The notes beneath the pieces are model-generated. The model was not told the DNA's origin. It searched no databases and was given only the letters and a program-made list of their open reading frames with translations. Made by a program: the position numbers and the translations under genes. Below are positions 30,987 through 39,540 of a stretch of DNA of 64,000 nt, in pieces. Numbering within the stretch: position 1 is the stretch's first letter; every line of letters starts with the position of its first letter. Source of the DNA: Streptomyces pilosus (GTDB lineage: Bacteria; Actinomycetota; Actinomycetes; Streptomycetales; Streptomycetaceae); the NCBI RefSeq assembly GCF_014649835.1, contig NZ_BMTU01000008.1, forward strand, positions 278,739 to 342,738, read 5' to 3'.

Positions 30987-33900
30987 CTATCCGTCCGCGC
31001 CCACGGGCCCGGAACAGCGTTCCGGCCACTGCGGACCGTCACCGACGCGGAAGCCCTTGGCCAGCGCTTCCTCGAGGTGCGCGAGGGCCTTGAGGTCCAG
31101 GCCGCTCAGCTCCTCCGACCCGTCCATGTAGGCGGTCGCGTTGCCGGGGAGTTCCCGCAGCAGGACGACGGGGCGGCCCGCGGACGCGATCCGCACGCCC
31201 AGCACCCGGAAGCCGGTCCCCGGCACGAAGACGATCTCCTCGTGCTCCTCCGTGGCGCCGTCCGGCCGGTCGAGCAGTTGCCGTACCTTGCGTCCGGTGA
31301 CGGACCAGATCGCGTAGCGCACGGGGGAACCTGCGGGCAGCGCCGAGGCCCCGGCCAGGGCGCTGACCGGGGCGGGGTCGTGCAGCAGCGCGCCGGCCGC
31401 CGGTTCGGGACCGTCGGCGTCCCCGCCGCGCAGGGCCACGCCCCGGTAGGACGGCAGCCGGCGCAGGGCGGACGCCAGACAGCCGGCGTAGGGCAGCAGG
31501 CGTCCCTCGCCGGTGTGCAGGTCCCGGATCAGCTCGCGGTGGTGCAGCGGCCCTTCCGCGGCGGTGAGGAAGGCGTGGGCGGCGACGAGATCGGTCCGCG
31601 CCGCCTCCAGTTCGTGGCCGCGCAGGGCGGGCATCCGGGTGAGCACCCGGGACACGGCGGCGGCGTGCCCCTTCCAGGCGCCGGCCGCGGCGTCCCGGAA
31701 CGCGGCGCGTTCGGCGGCCCCGCTGACGTGCCCGGGCAGGAACGGAAGGGCCGCACGGCCGGGGGCGGGTGCCGGGCCACCGGGCCCGCGCGGCCCCGTC
31801 CCCGCCCCGGCACGGCCGGCCCGCCCGCCGTCCGGCTCCGGGCCGCTCCGCTCACCGGTGGTCCCGGGGCGCGGCCCGGCCGGGGAGACGGTGCGGGGCC
31901 CCGCGGCTCCCGCATCCGCACGCCCGTCCGGCGCCGTGCCGGCTGCGGAAACCCTCCGCCCGCTCCCGACGCCGTCCCCGGGCTCCGGCGACGTGGTGGC
32001 CGCGTCCCCCTCCGCGGGCCGCCCCGGGGGACCGGGCTCCGCGGAGGCGGCGGGCACGGACGCCCCGGCTTCCGCTCCCCCGGGACCGGCCGCAGGGGAA
32101 TCCGGCGTCGGTACGGCCCCTCCGGTACCCGCGGCCGGACCGCCGGGAGCCTCCGCGCCCGCCCGGACGTCCGGGGACACGACGGCCCCGGCGGCCGAAG
32201 GACCGTGCGACTGGGGGGTGTCCGGGGACGCGGCGGGCGGGAGGACCGGCGCCGCGGATCCGGCCGCCTGAGGATCGGCGGCGGTCACACCGTCGGGACG
32301 GTCCGTTCCGCCCTCGCGTCCGGTGACCGACGCTCCCGTCCCGGCCGCACCCGGCCGCCGGCGGACCGCTCCGGCGCCGGGTCCGGCGGCCGAGAGGGCG
32401 GTGCTCGCGTCGGACCCCTGAACCGCCCCACCCGGCCCGGCGGCCCGCGCCCCGACGGCGGCTTCAGCGACGCCTCGGCCCACCCCGGCGCCCGGCGAAG
32501 CCCCAGCGGTCCCACCGGGCCCATCCGGTGCGCCGGCCCCCGGCCCACCCTCACCCGCGCCGGGCCCCCCGCCCGCCCGGGCGCCGGAACCGGCGGCCGG
32601 TGGAACAGCGGCCGCACCCGGCCCACCGGCAGGCGACGCCTCACCGGTCCCACCGGCAGACGGGCCGCCGGAAGTTCCGTCGGCCCCCCGGCCCACCCCG
32701 GCGCCCGCCCCGGCGGACGACGAAGCCACGACCGCACCCCGTCCGCGGCCCACCCCACCGGGCTCGACGGCCTCCGGGCCACCGGCACCCTCACCGGGCC
32801 CCCGGGCCGACGCACCCGGCGGCACGGACCGGCCCGCCCCGGCGGCAGGCTCGGCGGCGGGCGTGGCGGGGCCGTGGGCCACGGTCGGCGGTGTCCGGCC
32901 GCCGGGCCCGTCCGCCGCCCGGCCGGACGGTGGGACGCGGCCGGGTGCCGTGGCCGTGCCCGGCCGGCCGGTGGCCGGGCGGGGGCGTGCCGCCCGGCCG
33001 GCGGTGACGTAGCGGATGCCCGGTATGCCGTGTTCGGCGGCCAGGCGGCGCAGGCCGCCGTCGCCCGCCAGGAGCCGGCCCCGGACCAGCAGGGTGGTGC
33101 GCGAGCGGACGTCGGAGCCGAGGCCGCGCACGAGGAGGGACAGCGCGGGCAGCAGGGAGTCGTCCAACGGCTGCCCCGGCATGCCCAGTTCGACGGCGCA
33201 CACCTCCGGGTCGACGGCCGGTCCCAGCGGCCCCGGACGGGGGCCGTCCGGCGTCCACAGGGCGAGGCCGGCCCGGGTCACCGTCGCCTGCCAGCGGTCC
33301 GTCAGCCGTACCGTTCCCGGCTCGCCGCCGCCGAGGATCCAGTCGGGCGGATGGAGCTCCGCCGGCCTCGGTACGGGAGCCCGCCCCTCGGAGTCGACCG
33401 GCCCGCAGACCACGGATGACACGAACGGCCGCCAGCTCGGCCGCCCGTCCAGCCCGACCAGCGTCGGCCGGGGAGGCGTCCCGGGCGGCGCGTGGTCGTC
33501 GAGCAGCGGCAGTCCGGTGAGCACCTCCACCTCGGTGCCCAGCAGATCGGCGACCGACTGCCCGAGCCGCAGCAGGTCGCGCCGGCCGCCGGGCGCGAGC
33601 CGGGTGCGGGCCCGCTCCGCCTCCGGCAGTCCCGCGAGGACGGCGGCGACCTCGTCGGCGGCGACGTCCTCCGCCCGCGGGGCGCCGACCAGCACCGTCA
33701 GCCGCTCGTGGTCGACGGGCACGGAGAAGCACAGATCGTCGGGGGCCGGTCCGGGCGCCTCGGCCGGGCGGATCACCACGCCCGCCGGGACACGGTCCAC
33801 GACGCAGCCGCCTGCCGTGCGTTCGGGCACCCCGTCCAGCGCCTCCTCCCAGACGGGCGCCGGGGCGCGCCGGCCCGCCTTCCGGGGTTCCGCGCCGGGC

Positions 33901-34427
33901 GCGAACCGCCACCACGCGCGTCCGGGGCGGGAGTCGCCGTGGACGAAGAGCGTGCCCCCGGGTGTGATCAGCACGGCCCCGTCCGGAGCCGTCACCTCCA
34001 GTTCCCAGGCGTCCGCGATCCTGCGCGCGACACCGGGCCGGTCCGGCCGGTCGTCCCCGGCGCCGGACATCACGAGCCGGATCCGTTCGGTGCCCCGCGC
34101 GCGGAGGGAGTCGAGCAGCGCTCCCAGCCGTGCCCAGTGGTCGGCGCCGGGTCCCCCGCCCCCGGCGGCCGAGCCCACGATCACCGTGACGACGTCCTCC
34201 TCCCGGCCGACGGCGCCCGCCACCTCGGCCACCACGTCCAGCGGGAACGAGTCGTCCTCGACCGAGCGCACCAGCAGCACGCCGTCGACGTCCTCGACGG
34301 GCGGGCCGCCGACGCCCCGGTTTCCGGTGCCGTTCGCGCCGCCGGCCGGGCCCGCCGGACCGCGGCGGCCCGTACCGGGACCGGACCTGCGTCCCCGGCC
34401 CGGTATCACGGACGACCAGCGGCTCAC
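30987..34427 (-). CDS. Large T7SS-associated protein with possible ADP-ribosyltransferase-like C-terminus
   Basis: 1,146 residues from a GTG overlapping the previous stop (GTGA). Residues 50-475 form a globular alpha/beta region I do not recognise (VDGVLLVRSVEDDSFPLDVV start). Residues 478-893 are a Gly/Ala/Pro linker. The last 250 residues show an order reminiscent of ART toxins: YRGVALRG near 992 (Arg), RYAIWSVTG near 1037 (Ser/Thr), EEHEEIVFVPGTGFRVL near 1059 (Glu, with the typical PGT-x-FRV strand). The exact ExE is shifted (H-E-E before the strand), so activity is doubtful. No signal peptide is visible. It could be an effector or a catalytically dead scaffold. Confidence 0.7.
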   Translation of the reverse strand: MSRWSSVIPGRGRRSGPGTGRRGPAGPAGGANGTGNRGVGGPPVEDVDGVLLVRSVEDDSFPLDVVAEVAGAVGREEDVVTVIVGSAAGGGGPGADHWARLGALLDSLRARGTERIRLVMSGAGDDRPDRPGVARRIADAWELEVTAPDGAVLITPGGTLFVHGDSRPGRAWWRFAPGAEPRKAGRRAPAPVWEEALDGVPERTAGGCVVDRVPAGVVIRPAEAPGPAPDDLCFSVPVDHERLTVLVGAPRAEDVAADEVAAVLAGLPEAERARTRLAPGGRRDLLRLGQSVADLLGTEVEVLTGLPLLDDHAPPGTPPRPTLVGLDGRPSWRPFVSSVVCGPVDSEGRAPVPRPAELHPPDWILGGGEPGTVRLTDRWQATVTRAGLALWTPDGPRPGPLGPAVDPEVCAVELGMPGQPLDDSLLPALSLLVRGLGSDVRSRTTLLVRGRLLAGDGGLRRLAAEHGIPGIRYVTAGRAARPRPATGRPGTATAPGRVPPSGRAADGPGGRTPPTVAHGPATPAAEPAAGAGRSVPPGASARGPGEGAGGPEAVEPGGVGRGRGAVVASSSAGAGAGVGRGADGTSGGPSAGGTGEASPAGGPGAAAVPPAAGSGARAGGGPGAGEGGPGAGAPDGPGGTAGASPGAGVGRGVAEAAVGARAAGPGGAVQGSDASTALSAAGPGAGAVRRRPGAAGTGASVTGREGGTDRPDGVTAADPQAAGSAAPVLPPAASPDTPQSHGPSAAGAVVSPDVRAGAEAPGGPAAGTGGAVPTPDSPAAGPGGAEAGASVPAASAEPGPPGRPAEGDAATTSPEPGDGVGSGRRVSAAGTAPDGRADAGAAGPRTVSPAGPRPGTTGERSGPEPDGGRAGRAGAGTGPRGPGGPAPAPGRAALPFLPGHVSGAAERAAFRDAAAGAWKGHAAAVSRVLTRMPALRGHELEAARTDLVAAHAFLTAAEGPLHHRELIRDLHTGEGRLLPYAGCLASALRRLPSYRGVALRGGDADGPEPAAGALLHDPAPVSALAGASALPAGSPVRYAIWSVTGRKVRQLLDRPDGATEEHEEIVFVPGTGFRVLGVRIASAGRPVVLLRELPGNATAYMDGSEELSGLDLKALAHLEEALAKGFRVGDGPQWPERCSGPVGADG

Positions 34428-35083
34428 GCGTCCGTCCCCCGCACCGGGTGGACGGCCTCGGTCAGCACCCGCGCGGTACGGCCCGCGGGGGCGGAGGGCC
34501 GGGCCCCCGCGTCCGTACCGCCTCCGGCCGCGTCGCGCACGGCGCCGGGGTCCAGCAGCATGCTCACCGCGGCCGACGGATTCAGGTACAGCGCGTGTCC
34601 CTCGGGGACGCGCGTCAGGAGGTCGTCCGCGCCGACGAGTTCGAACGCGAAACGCCCCGCGGTGTGCAGGAACACCGACGAGGTGAACACCGGGACGACC
34701 GGCGTACCGTCCGGCGCCGCCGCGCTCAACGGGCCGCCGCCGGGTGCCGTGAGCACGGCCACCTCGCGTCCCGCCAGCGCCGCCGGCACCGCCTCGCCGG
34801 GCCCGTACCCGGTGGACGCGAGCTGGACGGCGCGGTCCACCTCGTCCTCCGGCTCGGGCCAGCCGAGCGCACGCGGGGACGGCCGGTACCCGGGGTTCTC
34901 CTCCCACGCGACGATCTCCCCGTCGGGGCCGGACCGCCACCGGCCGGTCGTCGCCCACTCCGGGGGCCTCCCCTCCCCGGACCACGTCGGGTCGACCACT
35001 CCCAGCCAGTGGTCGGGGGCGAGGCGTCCTGCCTCACGGATGTCGTCCGGAACGGGCGGCAGCGCCTCGTCCTGCCGGTTCAT
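34424..35083 (-). CDS. T7SS-associated protein, SseB-like
   Basis: 219 residues. The N-terminal 90 residues carry a Trp/Pro-rich part (DHWLGVVDPTWSG...PPEWATTGRWRS) seen in Streptomyces T7SS-associated proteins. The second half fits an SseB-like alpha/beta domain (VPVFTSSVFL, LYLNPSAAVSMLLDP). Function is unknown in the family; linkage to WXG100 clusters is the main clue. It overlaps the regulator gene upstream by 4 bp (ATGA) and the large gene downstream by 4 bp (GTGA), so the three are translationally coupled. Confidence 0.65.
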   Translation of the reverse strand: MNRQDEALPPVPDDIREAGRLAPDHWLGVVDPTWSGEGRPPEWATTGRWRSGPDGEIVAWEENPGYRPSPRALGWPEPEDEVDRAVQLASTGYGPGEAVPAALAGREVAVLTAPGGGPLSAAAPDGTPVVPVFTSSVFLHTAGRFAFELVGADDLLTRVPEGHALYLNPSAAVSMLLDPGAVRDAAGGGTDAGARPSAPAGRTARVLTEAVHPVRGTDA

Positions 35084-36135
35084 CGGTGTCCTCGTGCGGT
35101 GGTGCGGGGCGGTGACGCCGTGGTCCGCCCCGTGTCGTCCGGATCGTCGTGCCACAGGAGGCGGCGCGCGGTCGTGGCGTCCGTGACGACCGCCGTGAGC
35201 AGTCCGGAGCGCAGGGCGGCACGCACCGCGCCGGTGCCGCCCTGTGCGGCGTCCGTGACGCCGATCCGCTCCGGGACGTCCCGCAGCCGGCCGGCGCCGA
35301 CGGCGATGGTGCGGGCGTCGAGCGTGGTGGGCAGGACCCGGCCGGCGGCGTCCAGGACCAGGCCGGCCACGCCGGCTCGGGCACCCGCCGCGCGGAGCGC
35401 CTCCCGCTCCTCCTCGGGCAGGGCCCCGTGCACCGGGGAGTGCGGCGCGTCCCAGGCGGAGATGCCGACGACGGCCTTGGTGACCAGGGCGAAGCGGTCC
35501 AGCGTCTCGGCGGTGGCGGGCTGGCTGCGCAGGACGGCGGCCGTCGCCGCGTCGGGCAGCAGGAAGGGGGTGTGGAGCGGGAAGGCCCGGCCCCCGCCCG
35601 CCTCGGCCGTGCGGCGGACCGCCGCGATCGCGGTGTCGTGGGCGAGGTCCCGGCCGTGGACCCCCGTCAGCTGGACCACGTCGCACAGCGGCAGCCGGGT
35701 GACCGCCTCGCTCAGCGCGTCCGCCGCGTCACTGCCGTCCAGGCCGATGACGTCGCCCTCGCCGGCGATGTCCGAGAGCAGCCGGGCCGCCGCCGTGCCG
35801 AGCCAGCGGCCGTTCCGGCCGCGGTCCGCCGGGGACGACGCGGTGCCCTCGCTGCGGGCCAGGTCGACGACGACGCCGTGCCGGAGTCCGTACCGCTCGG
35901 CGAGCGCCCTCCCGAGCGGTACGTCGATCTCGGCCGGGACGGTGATGTCGATCCGCACGATGTCGTGGGCCACGGCCGCGTCGAGGAGGCGGGCCACCTT
36001 GAAGCGGCTGATGCCGAACTCCTCGGCGATCTCCACCTTCGAGCGGTTCTCCAGGTAGAAGCGCCGGGCGACGGCGGCGGTGAGGAGGGTGTCGATCGGC
36101 GCGGGTAACGCCACCGCTTCAGCCGGTTCGGCCAT
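35080..36135 (-). CDS. SorC/DeoR-type sugar-binding transcriptional regulator
   Basis: 351 residues. Residues 30-60 form a helix-turn-helix (SKVEIAEEFGISRFKVARLL). The rest is the SorC effector domain related to GlcN6P deaminase, with GDVIGLDGSDAADALSEAV and ARTIAVGAGRLR. Members bind phosphorylated sugars and control neighbouring carbohydrate genes. Here no sugar gene follows: the gene is coupled by ATGA to the T7SS-associated gene. The sugar-pocket loop appears non-standard (LPLCDVVQLTGVHG). The start ATG has GGAGAGAAAC upstream. The 224 bp to the divergent lysozyme gene are its likely operator region. Confidence 0.85.
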   Translation of the reverse strand: MAEPAEAVALPAPIDTLLTAAVARRFYLENRSKVEIAEEFGISRFKVARLLDAAVAHDIVRIDITVPAEIDVPLGRALAERYGLRHGVVVDLARSEGTASSPADRGRNGRWLGTAAARLLSDIAGEGDVIGLDGSDAADALSEAVTRLPLCDVVQLTGVHGRDLAHDTAIAAVRRTAEAGGGRAFPLHTPFLLPDAATAAVLRSQPATAETLDRFALVTKAVVGISAWDAPHSPVHGALPEEEREALRAAGARAGVAGLVLDAAGRVLPTTLDARTIAVGAGRLRDVPERIGVTDAAQGGTGAVRAALRSGLLTAVVTDATTARRLLWHDDPDDTGRTTASPPRTTARGHR

Positions 36136-36359
36136 GTTTCTCTCCGCGCCCTCTCACGTTCGTCAACCACCGCACTCCTGCCGCTAGTTCATCTGTGCGA
36201 AGTGAGCGGAACATGACGGGCGGGCGACGCGGGAGTGACACGTGGGCCCTCAGTGGCGACCGAAAAGGGCTTCCCGGCTCCCGGACGGGTCTCCGGTGCC
36301 GGTCCGGGGAATGATCCGTCCGACTCCCCGCCCCCACCAGCACACCTTCAGGGAGCTCC

Positions 36360-36917
36360 ATGCTGCACGGCATCGACGTGAGTGCGTACCAGACGTCCTC
36401 GTACGACACGGACGGCCTGTCCTTCGTCTTCGTGAAGGCGACGGAGGGCAGCTCGTACACCAACCCCCGGCTCGCGGCCCAGACCGAGCGGGCCCGGGAC
36501 GCCGGGCTGGTCGTCGGCTTCTACCACTTCCTGTGGCCGGGCCGGCTCACCGCCCAGGCCGAGTACTTCGTGAGCAGCATCCCGGACCGGCAGGGTGACG
36601 TCCTCGCGGTCGACTGGGAGACGACGGGCGACGGCACGCGGGCCGGCGACGCCGAGAAGGACCGCTTCCTGCGTGAGGTGAAGGAGCTGCGGCCGGACCA
36701 CCGCGTCGTCCTGTACTGCAACCGGGACTTCTGGCTCGACGTCGACACGACGTCCTACGCCGGCGACGGCCTCTGGATCGCCGACCACGTCACCGCCGGC
36801 AGGCCCCGCATCGAGGCCGAGTGGCGCTTCCATCAGTACACCGACGACCCGCTGGACCAGAACGTCGCGGACTTCCCCAGCAGGTCGTCGCTGGACGAGT
36901 GGGCCCGGAGCGGCTAG
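36360..36917 (+). CDS. GH25 lysozyme (muramidase) without signal peptide
   Basis: 185 residues, a complete single GH25 TIM-barrel. Catalytic features are visible: HGIDVSAYQ at the start, VKATEGSSY, GFYHFLWPG, the acidic pair in LAVDWETTG, and WIADH. GH25 enzymes cleave the MurNAc-GlcNAc bond of peptidoglycan. The protein begins directly with the catalytic strand and has no signal peptide or wall-binding repeat, so it is cytosolic, released by lysis, or exported by another route. AGGGAGC precedes the ATG. Its TAG abuts the stop of the convergent downstream gene with no spacing. Confidence 0.9.
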   Translation: MLHGIDVSAYQTSSYDTDGLSFVFVKATEGSSYTNPRLAAQTERARDAGLVVGFYHFLWPGRLTAQAEYFVSSIPDRQGDVLAVDWETTGDGTRAGDAEKDRFLREVKELRPDHRVVLYCNRDFWLDVDTTSYAGDGLWIADHVTAGRPRIEAEWRFHQYTDDPLDQNVADFPSRSSLDEWARSG

Positions 36918-37580
36918 TCAGCCCCGGAACTCGGGCTTGCGCTCGGGGGACGCCCCGGCCAGGGCCTCGGTGACCGCCTCGGTGCCCCCGCGCAGGCCGT
37001 AGACGGGGGTGTCGGGCTGCTGGCGCCAGGAGTCGTCGATGCCGCCCGCGTCGACCGTGTCGAAGCCGAGCTCGTCGATCAGCGCCCGGACCTTCCGCTT
37101 GGCCGCCTCGTCGTCACCGGCGACGGGGAGGGCCATCCGGCCGGGGTCACCGGCGGGACGGTGGCGGTCCAGGATGTCCTGGGCGTAGGTGCCGTTGAAG
37201 GCCTTGATGACGGCGTGGCCGATCTGGCGTTCGGTCCAGCGGCTCTCGGTGAGACCGTCGTCCTCGATGCCGGCGATCCTGCCGTCGCGCTGCCGCGGGT
37301 AGTAGTTGCCGGTGTCGATGACGGCCACGTCCTGCGCGGCCCCGTCCAGCAGGCCGGACGGCAGGTCCGGGACGGCCTTGAGGGGGACCGTGACGACGAC
37401 GACCTCCGCGCCGCGCGCCGCCTCCTCGGCCCGTACCGGGGTGGCGCCCGTCTCCTCGGCCAGTTCCTTCAGCGTCTCGGGTCCGCGGGAGTTGGCGACG
37501 GAGACGTCGTGGCCGAGGGCCGTGAGCCGCCGTGTGAGGTTTCCGCCGATGTTGCCCGCGCCGATGATGCCGATCTTCAT
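36918..37580 (-). CDS. NADPH-dependent F420 reductase-like oxidoreductase
   Basis: 220 residues. It starts with a Rossmann fold GIIGAGNIGGNLTRRL and a second-strand VANSRGPE typical of NADP specificity in Fno/NADPH:F420 oxidoreductases and the DinF-associated reductase family. Later motifs are VVVTVPLKAV, VIDTGNYYP and VIKAFNG. It could transfer hydride between F420 and NADP or reduce another substrate; the sequence does not decide. The start ATG at 37580 has GGCGAGGCGAG upstream. Confidence 0.8.
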   Translation of the reverse strand: MKIGIIGAGNIGGNLTRRLTALGHDVSVANSRGPETLKELAEETGATPVRAEEAARGAEVVVVTVPLKAVPDLPSGLLDGAAQDVAVIDTGNYYPRQRDGRIAGIEDDGLTESRWTERQIGHAVIKAFNGTYAQDILDRHRPAGDPGRMALPVAGDDEAAKRKVRALIDELGFDTVDAGGIDDSWRQQPDTPVYGLRGGTEAVTEALAGASPERKPEFRG

Positions 37581-37682
37581 GTCCGCTCGCCTCGCCCTTC
37601 CGGGGATCGGTGTCCGTTTCGGTTCCCTTCGGGAACCCGCGTGGTCGGCACCAACCACCCGGACGGGCGGGCTATTCCGGAC

Positions 37683-37895
37683 CTACTTGTCCACGTGCGC
37701 CCAGAACTCGTCGAAGGACAGGAGCTTGTCGCCGTTCAGGTCGCGGGACTTGATCAGGGCCTCCGCGACCGTCTCGGTGACGTTCCAGTCACCGCCCTGG
37801 GCCAGGGCGGTCTTGAACTCGGCAGCGGTGATGAATCCGTCCCCGTCCGTGTCGATCCGCTCGAACTGCTTGCGCGCTTCCTCGATGTCCGCCAC
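37683..37895 (-). CDS. Two-EF-hand calcium-binding protein
   Basis: 70 residues from a GTG. There are two canonical 12-residue EF-hand loops: DTDGDGFITAAE and DLNGDKLLSFDE, both with acidic residues at positions 1 and 12. It is calmodulin-like in miniature; small two-hand proteins of this type (CabB-like) are known in Streptomyces as intracellular Ca2+ buffers or sensors. It stands alone, between a convergent-type neighbour and a divergent acetyltransferase gene with about 140 bp of control region. Confidence 0.9.
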   Translation of the reverse strand: MADIEEARKQFERIDTDGDGFITAAEFKTALAQGGDWNVTETVAEALIKSRDLNGDKLLSFDEFWAHVDK

Positions 37896-38037
37896 CGGTC
37901 CGCCCCTCGTCTCGTGCTGTGTCTCGTACGGTGTCGTCTTGCTGACGCGGGTCAGGTTATCCGGCGGTCCGGAACGGCGGTGCGGCGACCACCGGGGTCA
38001 GGCCCTTCCGGTGGGTGGAGAGGCGAGGAGCGCGAGG

Positions 38038-38679
38038 GTGGGCGACGGGCTGAGGGAGATCCTCGACGGGGTGGCGCGGGGCGTCTTCCCGCCGGCGGAC
38101 GGGGGGACGACGGTGGTGGCGCAGCCGTCCGCCCGGGACGCGGGGGTGCTGGCGTTCACCGGACACTCCGTCGTGTTCACCGACGAGGACCCCGCGTGGG
38201 TGCGGCGGACGCTCGCCGAGGCCGACTGCGACGCCCTGGCCGCCACCATGAACGTGCGCTTCCTGTCGGCCTTCCTGCAGCGCACGGGGCGGCGGACGGA
38301 CACCGTGGACGTGATGACGGTGGCGCGGCCGCTGCCCGGTGGCGCGCCGCCGGGTCTGGCGGAGACCGGCGACCCGGGCCATCCCCGCGTCGCCGCCGCC
38401 CTGGTCCGGCGCGACGACGTCCGGGTGTGGGCGGCGGACGGGGGCGTGTTGGTCCTGGGCCGGGGTGTCGCGGGGCGGCTGGAGGTCGCGGTGGAGGTGG
38501 CGGAGGACGCGCGGCACCGGGGGCTGGGCCGGCGGCTGGCGCTCGCGGCGCGCCGGCTGGCCGGGGGCGAACCGGTGTGGGCGCAGATCTCGCCGGGCAA
38601 CGCGCGCAGTCTGCGGGCCTTCCAGGCGGCGGGGTACCGGCCGGTGGGTTCGGAGGCGCTCTTCCTCCCGAGCCGGTGA
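38038..38679 (+). CDS. GNAT-family N-acetyltransferase
   Basis: 213 residues from a GTG with GAGGCGAGGAG just upstream. The C-terminal half holds the GNAT acetyl-CoA site: VAVEVAEDARHRGLGRRLALAAR (R/Q-x-x-G-x-G/A), then ISPGNARSLRAFQAAGYRPVGSE, the usual final motif. The N-terminal half is a degenerate half-domain. The substrate is unknown. The frame is open well upstream of this GTG, but that part overlaps other genes and lacks a ribosome site. Confidence 0.85.
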   Translation: MGDGLREILDGVARGVFPPADGGTTVVAQPSARDAGVLAFTGHSVVFTDEDPAWVRRTLAEADCDALAATMNVRFLSAFLQRTGRRTDTVDVMTVARPLPGGAPPGLAETGDPGHPRVAAALVRRDDVRVWAADGGVLVLGRGVAGRLEVAVEVAEDARHRGLGRRLALAARRLAGGEPVWAQISPGNARSLRAFQAAGYRPVGSEALFLPSR

Positions 38680-38693
38680 AGGGCTGAGCGCGT

Positions 38694-38764
38694 GGGCTCT
38701 CAGCGGTCCACCGGGGCCCTCGTGCTCAGCGGTGCACAGGGCGCGCGGGCTCTCAGCGGTCCAC
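38694..38764. repeat. 18-bp direct repeat spanning the stop codon of the ATPase gene
   Basis: gggctctcagcggtccac occurs identically at 38694-38711 and 38747-38764, with a partial copy at 38722-38737. The right copy contains the last codons and stop of the minus-strand ATPase gene. It fills the short space between two convergent genes. Confidence 0.85.
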
Positions 38765-39256
38765 GACGCGCATCTCGAACCAGGTGGTCTTGCCGCGGGG
38801 CAGCAGGTCGACGCCCCAGCGGTCGGCGAGCTTGTCGACGAGGAAGAGACCGCGGCCGCTGACGTCCAGTTCCTGGACGGGCATGAGACAGGGCAGGCCG
38901 CGGGACGGGTCGCGGACCTCGACGCGGATCCAGCCGCGCCGGTGGCGCATGCGGAGGCCGAAGACGCGGGCTCCGGTGTGGCGTACCGCGTTGCCGACCA
39001 GTTCCGAGACGAGCAGGACGGCGTCCTCGGTGGTCTTCGCGGGGAGGCCCCACTGGCGCAGGACGACGACCTGGACGAGCCGGCGTGCGGTGGCGGCCGA
39101 TTCGGGGCGGGAGGGTAACGGAACTTCCCCCTCCGTGGGGTCGCCGAACAACTCCAGGGCCTTCGCTGCGTGTTCGTCCTCGACCGTCGGCGACCAGCGC
39201 GACGCGGTCGCACCTCCGTCTCCCCGCGGCTGTTCCCTGCCCTCCAGCCCCGCCAT
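38753..39256 (-). CDS. RsbW-like anti-sigma/serine-kinase type ATPase
   Basis: 167 residues. A single HATPase_c domain: N-box LLVSELVGNAVRHT, G1 VEVRDPSRGLP and G2 SGRGLFLVDKLADRWGV. Streptomyces encodes dozens of such stand-alone ATP-binding proteins that act as anti-sigma factors or anti-anti-sigma kinases; the partner here is not adjacent. The first 45 residues are a non-conserved acidic leader. The ATG at 39256 was chosen as closest to the domain; an in-frame start at 39415 would add low-complexity sequence. The 284 bp upstream (39257-39540) show no gene. Confidence 0.85.
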   Translation of the reverse strand: MAGLEGREQPRGDGGATASRWSPTVEDEHAAKALELFGDPTEGEVPLPSRPESAATARRLVQVVVLRQWGLPAKTTEDAVLLVSELVGNAVRHTGARVFGLRMRHRRGWIRVEVRDPSRGLPCLMPVQELDVSGRGLFLVDKLADRWGVDLLPRGKTTWFEMRVVDR

Positions 39257-39540
39257 GCCCCCATCATGGCCGTCCGCCGGCGCCCGCGGGGCCGTCTCCG
39301 GGGAATGCGCCCCCGGCGCACCCCCGCGGGACACCGGGCCTCCGGCATGTGCCGCCGGCATTCCGCAGTCCCCGAAGGCCCGCCCCACCTGCGGAAACGG
39401 CTCACTCTCAGGCAATCGACGGGCTCCCTCGACACGACGGCTTCAGGGTGCCCCAAGGCTCCCACAATCCGCCCCGTCGAGGGGCCGGGATCAGACATCG
39501 CGTCAACTGCAAGCCCCTGGAGGGGTGCTTCAGCGGGACG

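Noticed and set aside
31077..33419. Plus-strand 780-codon frame opposite the ART-like gene
   Set aside because: Low-complexity Arg/Gly/Pro translation and aligned codon register; the minus strand has domains and coupled starts.
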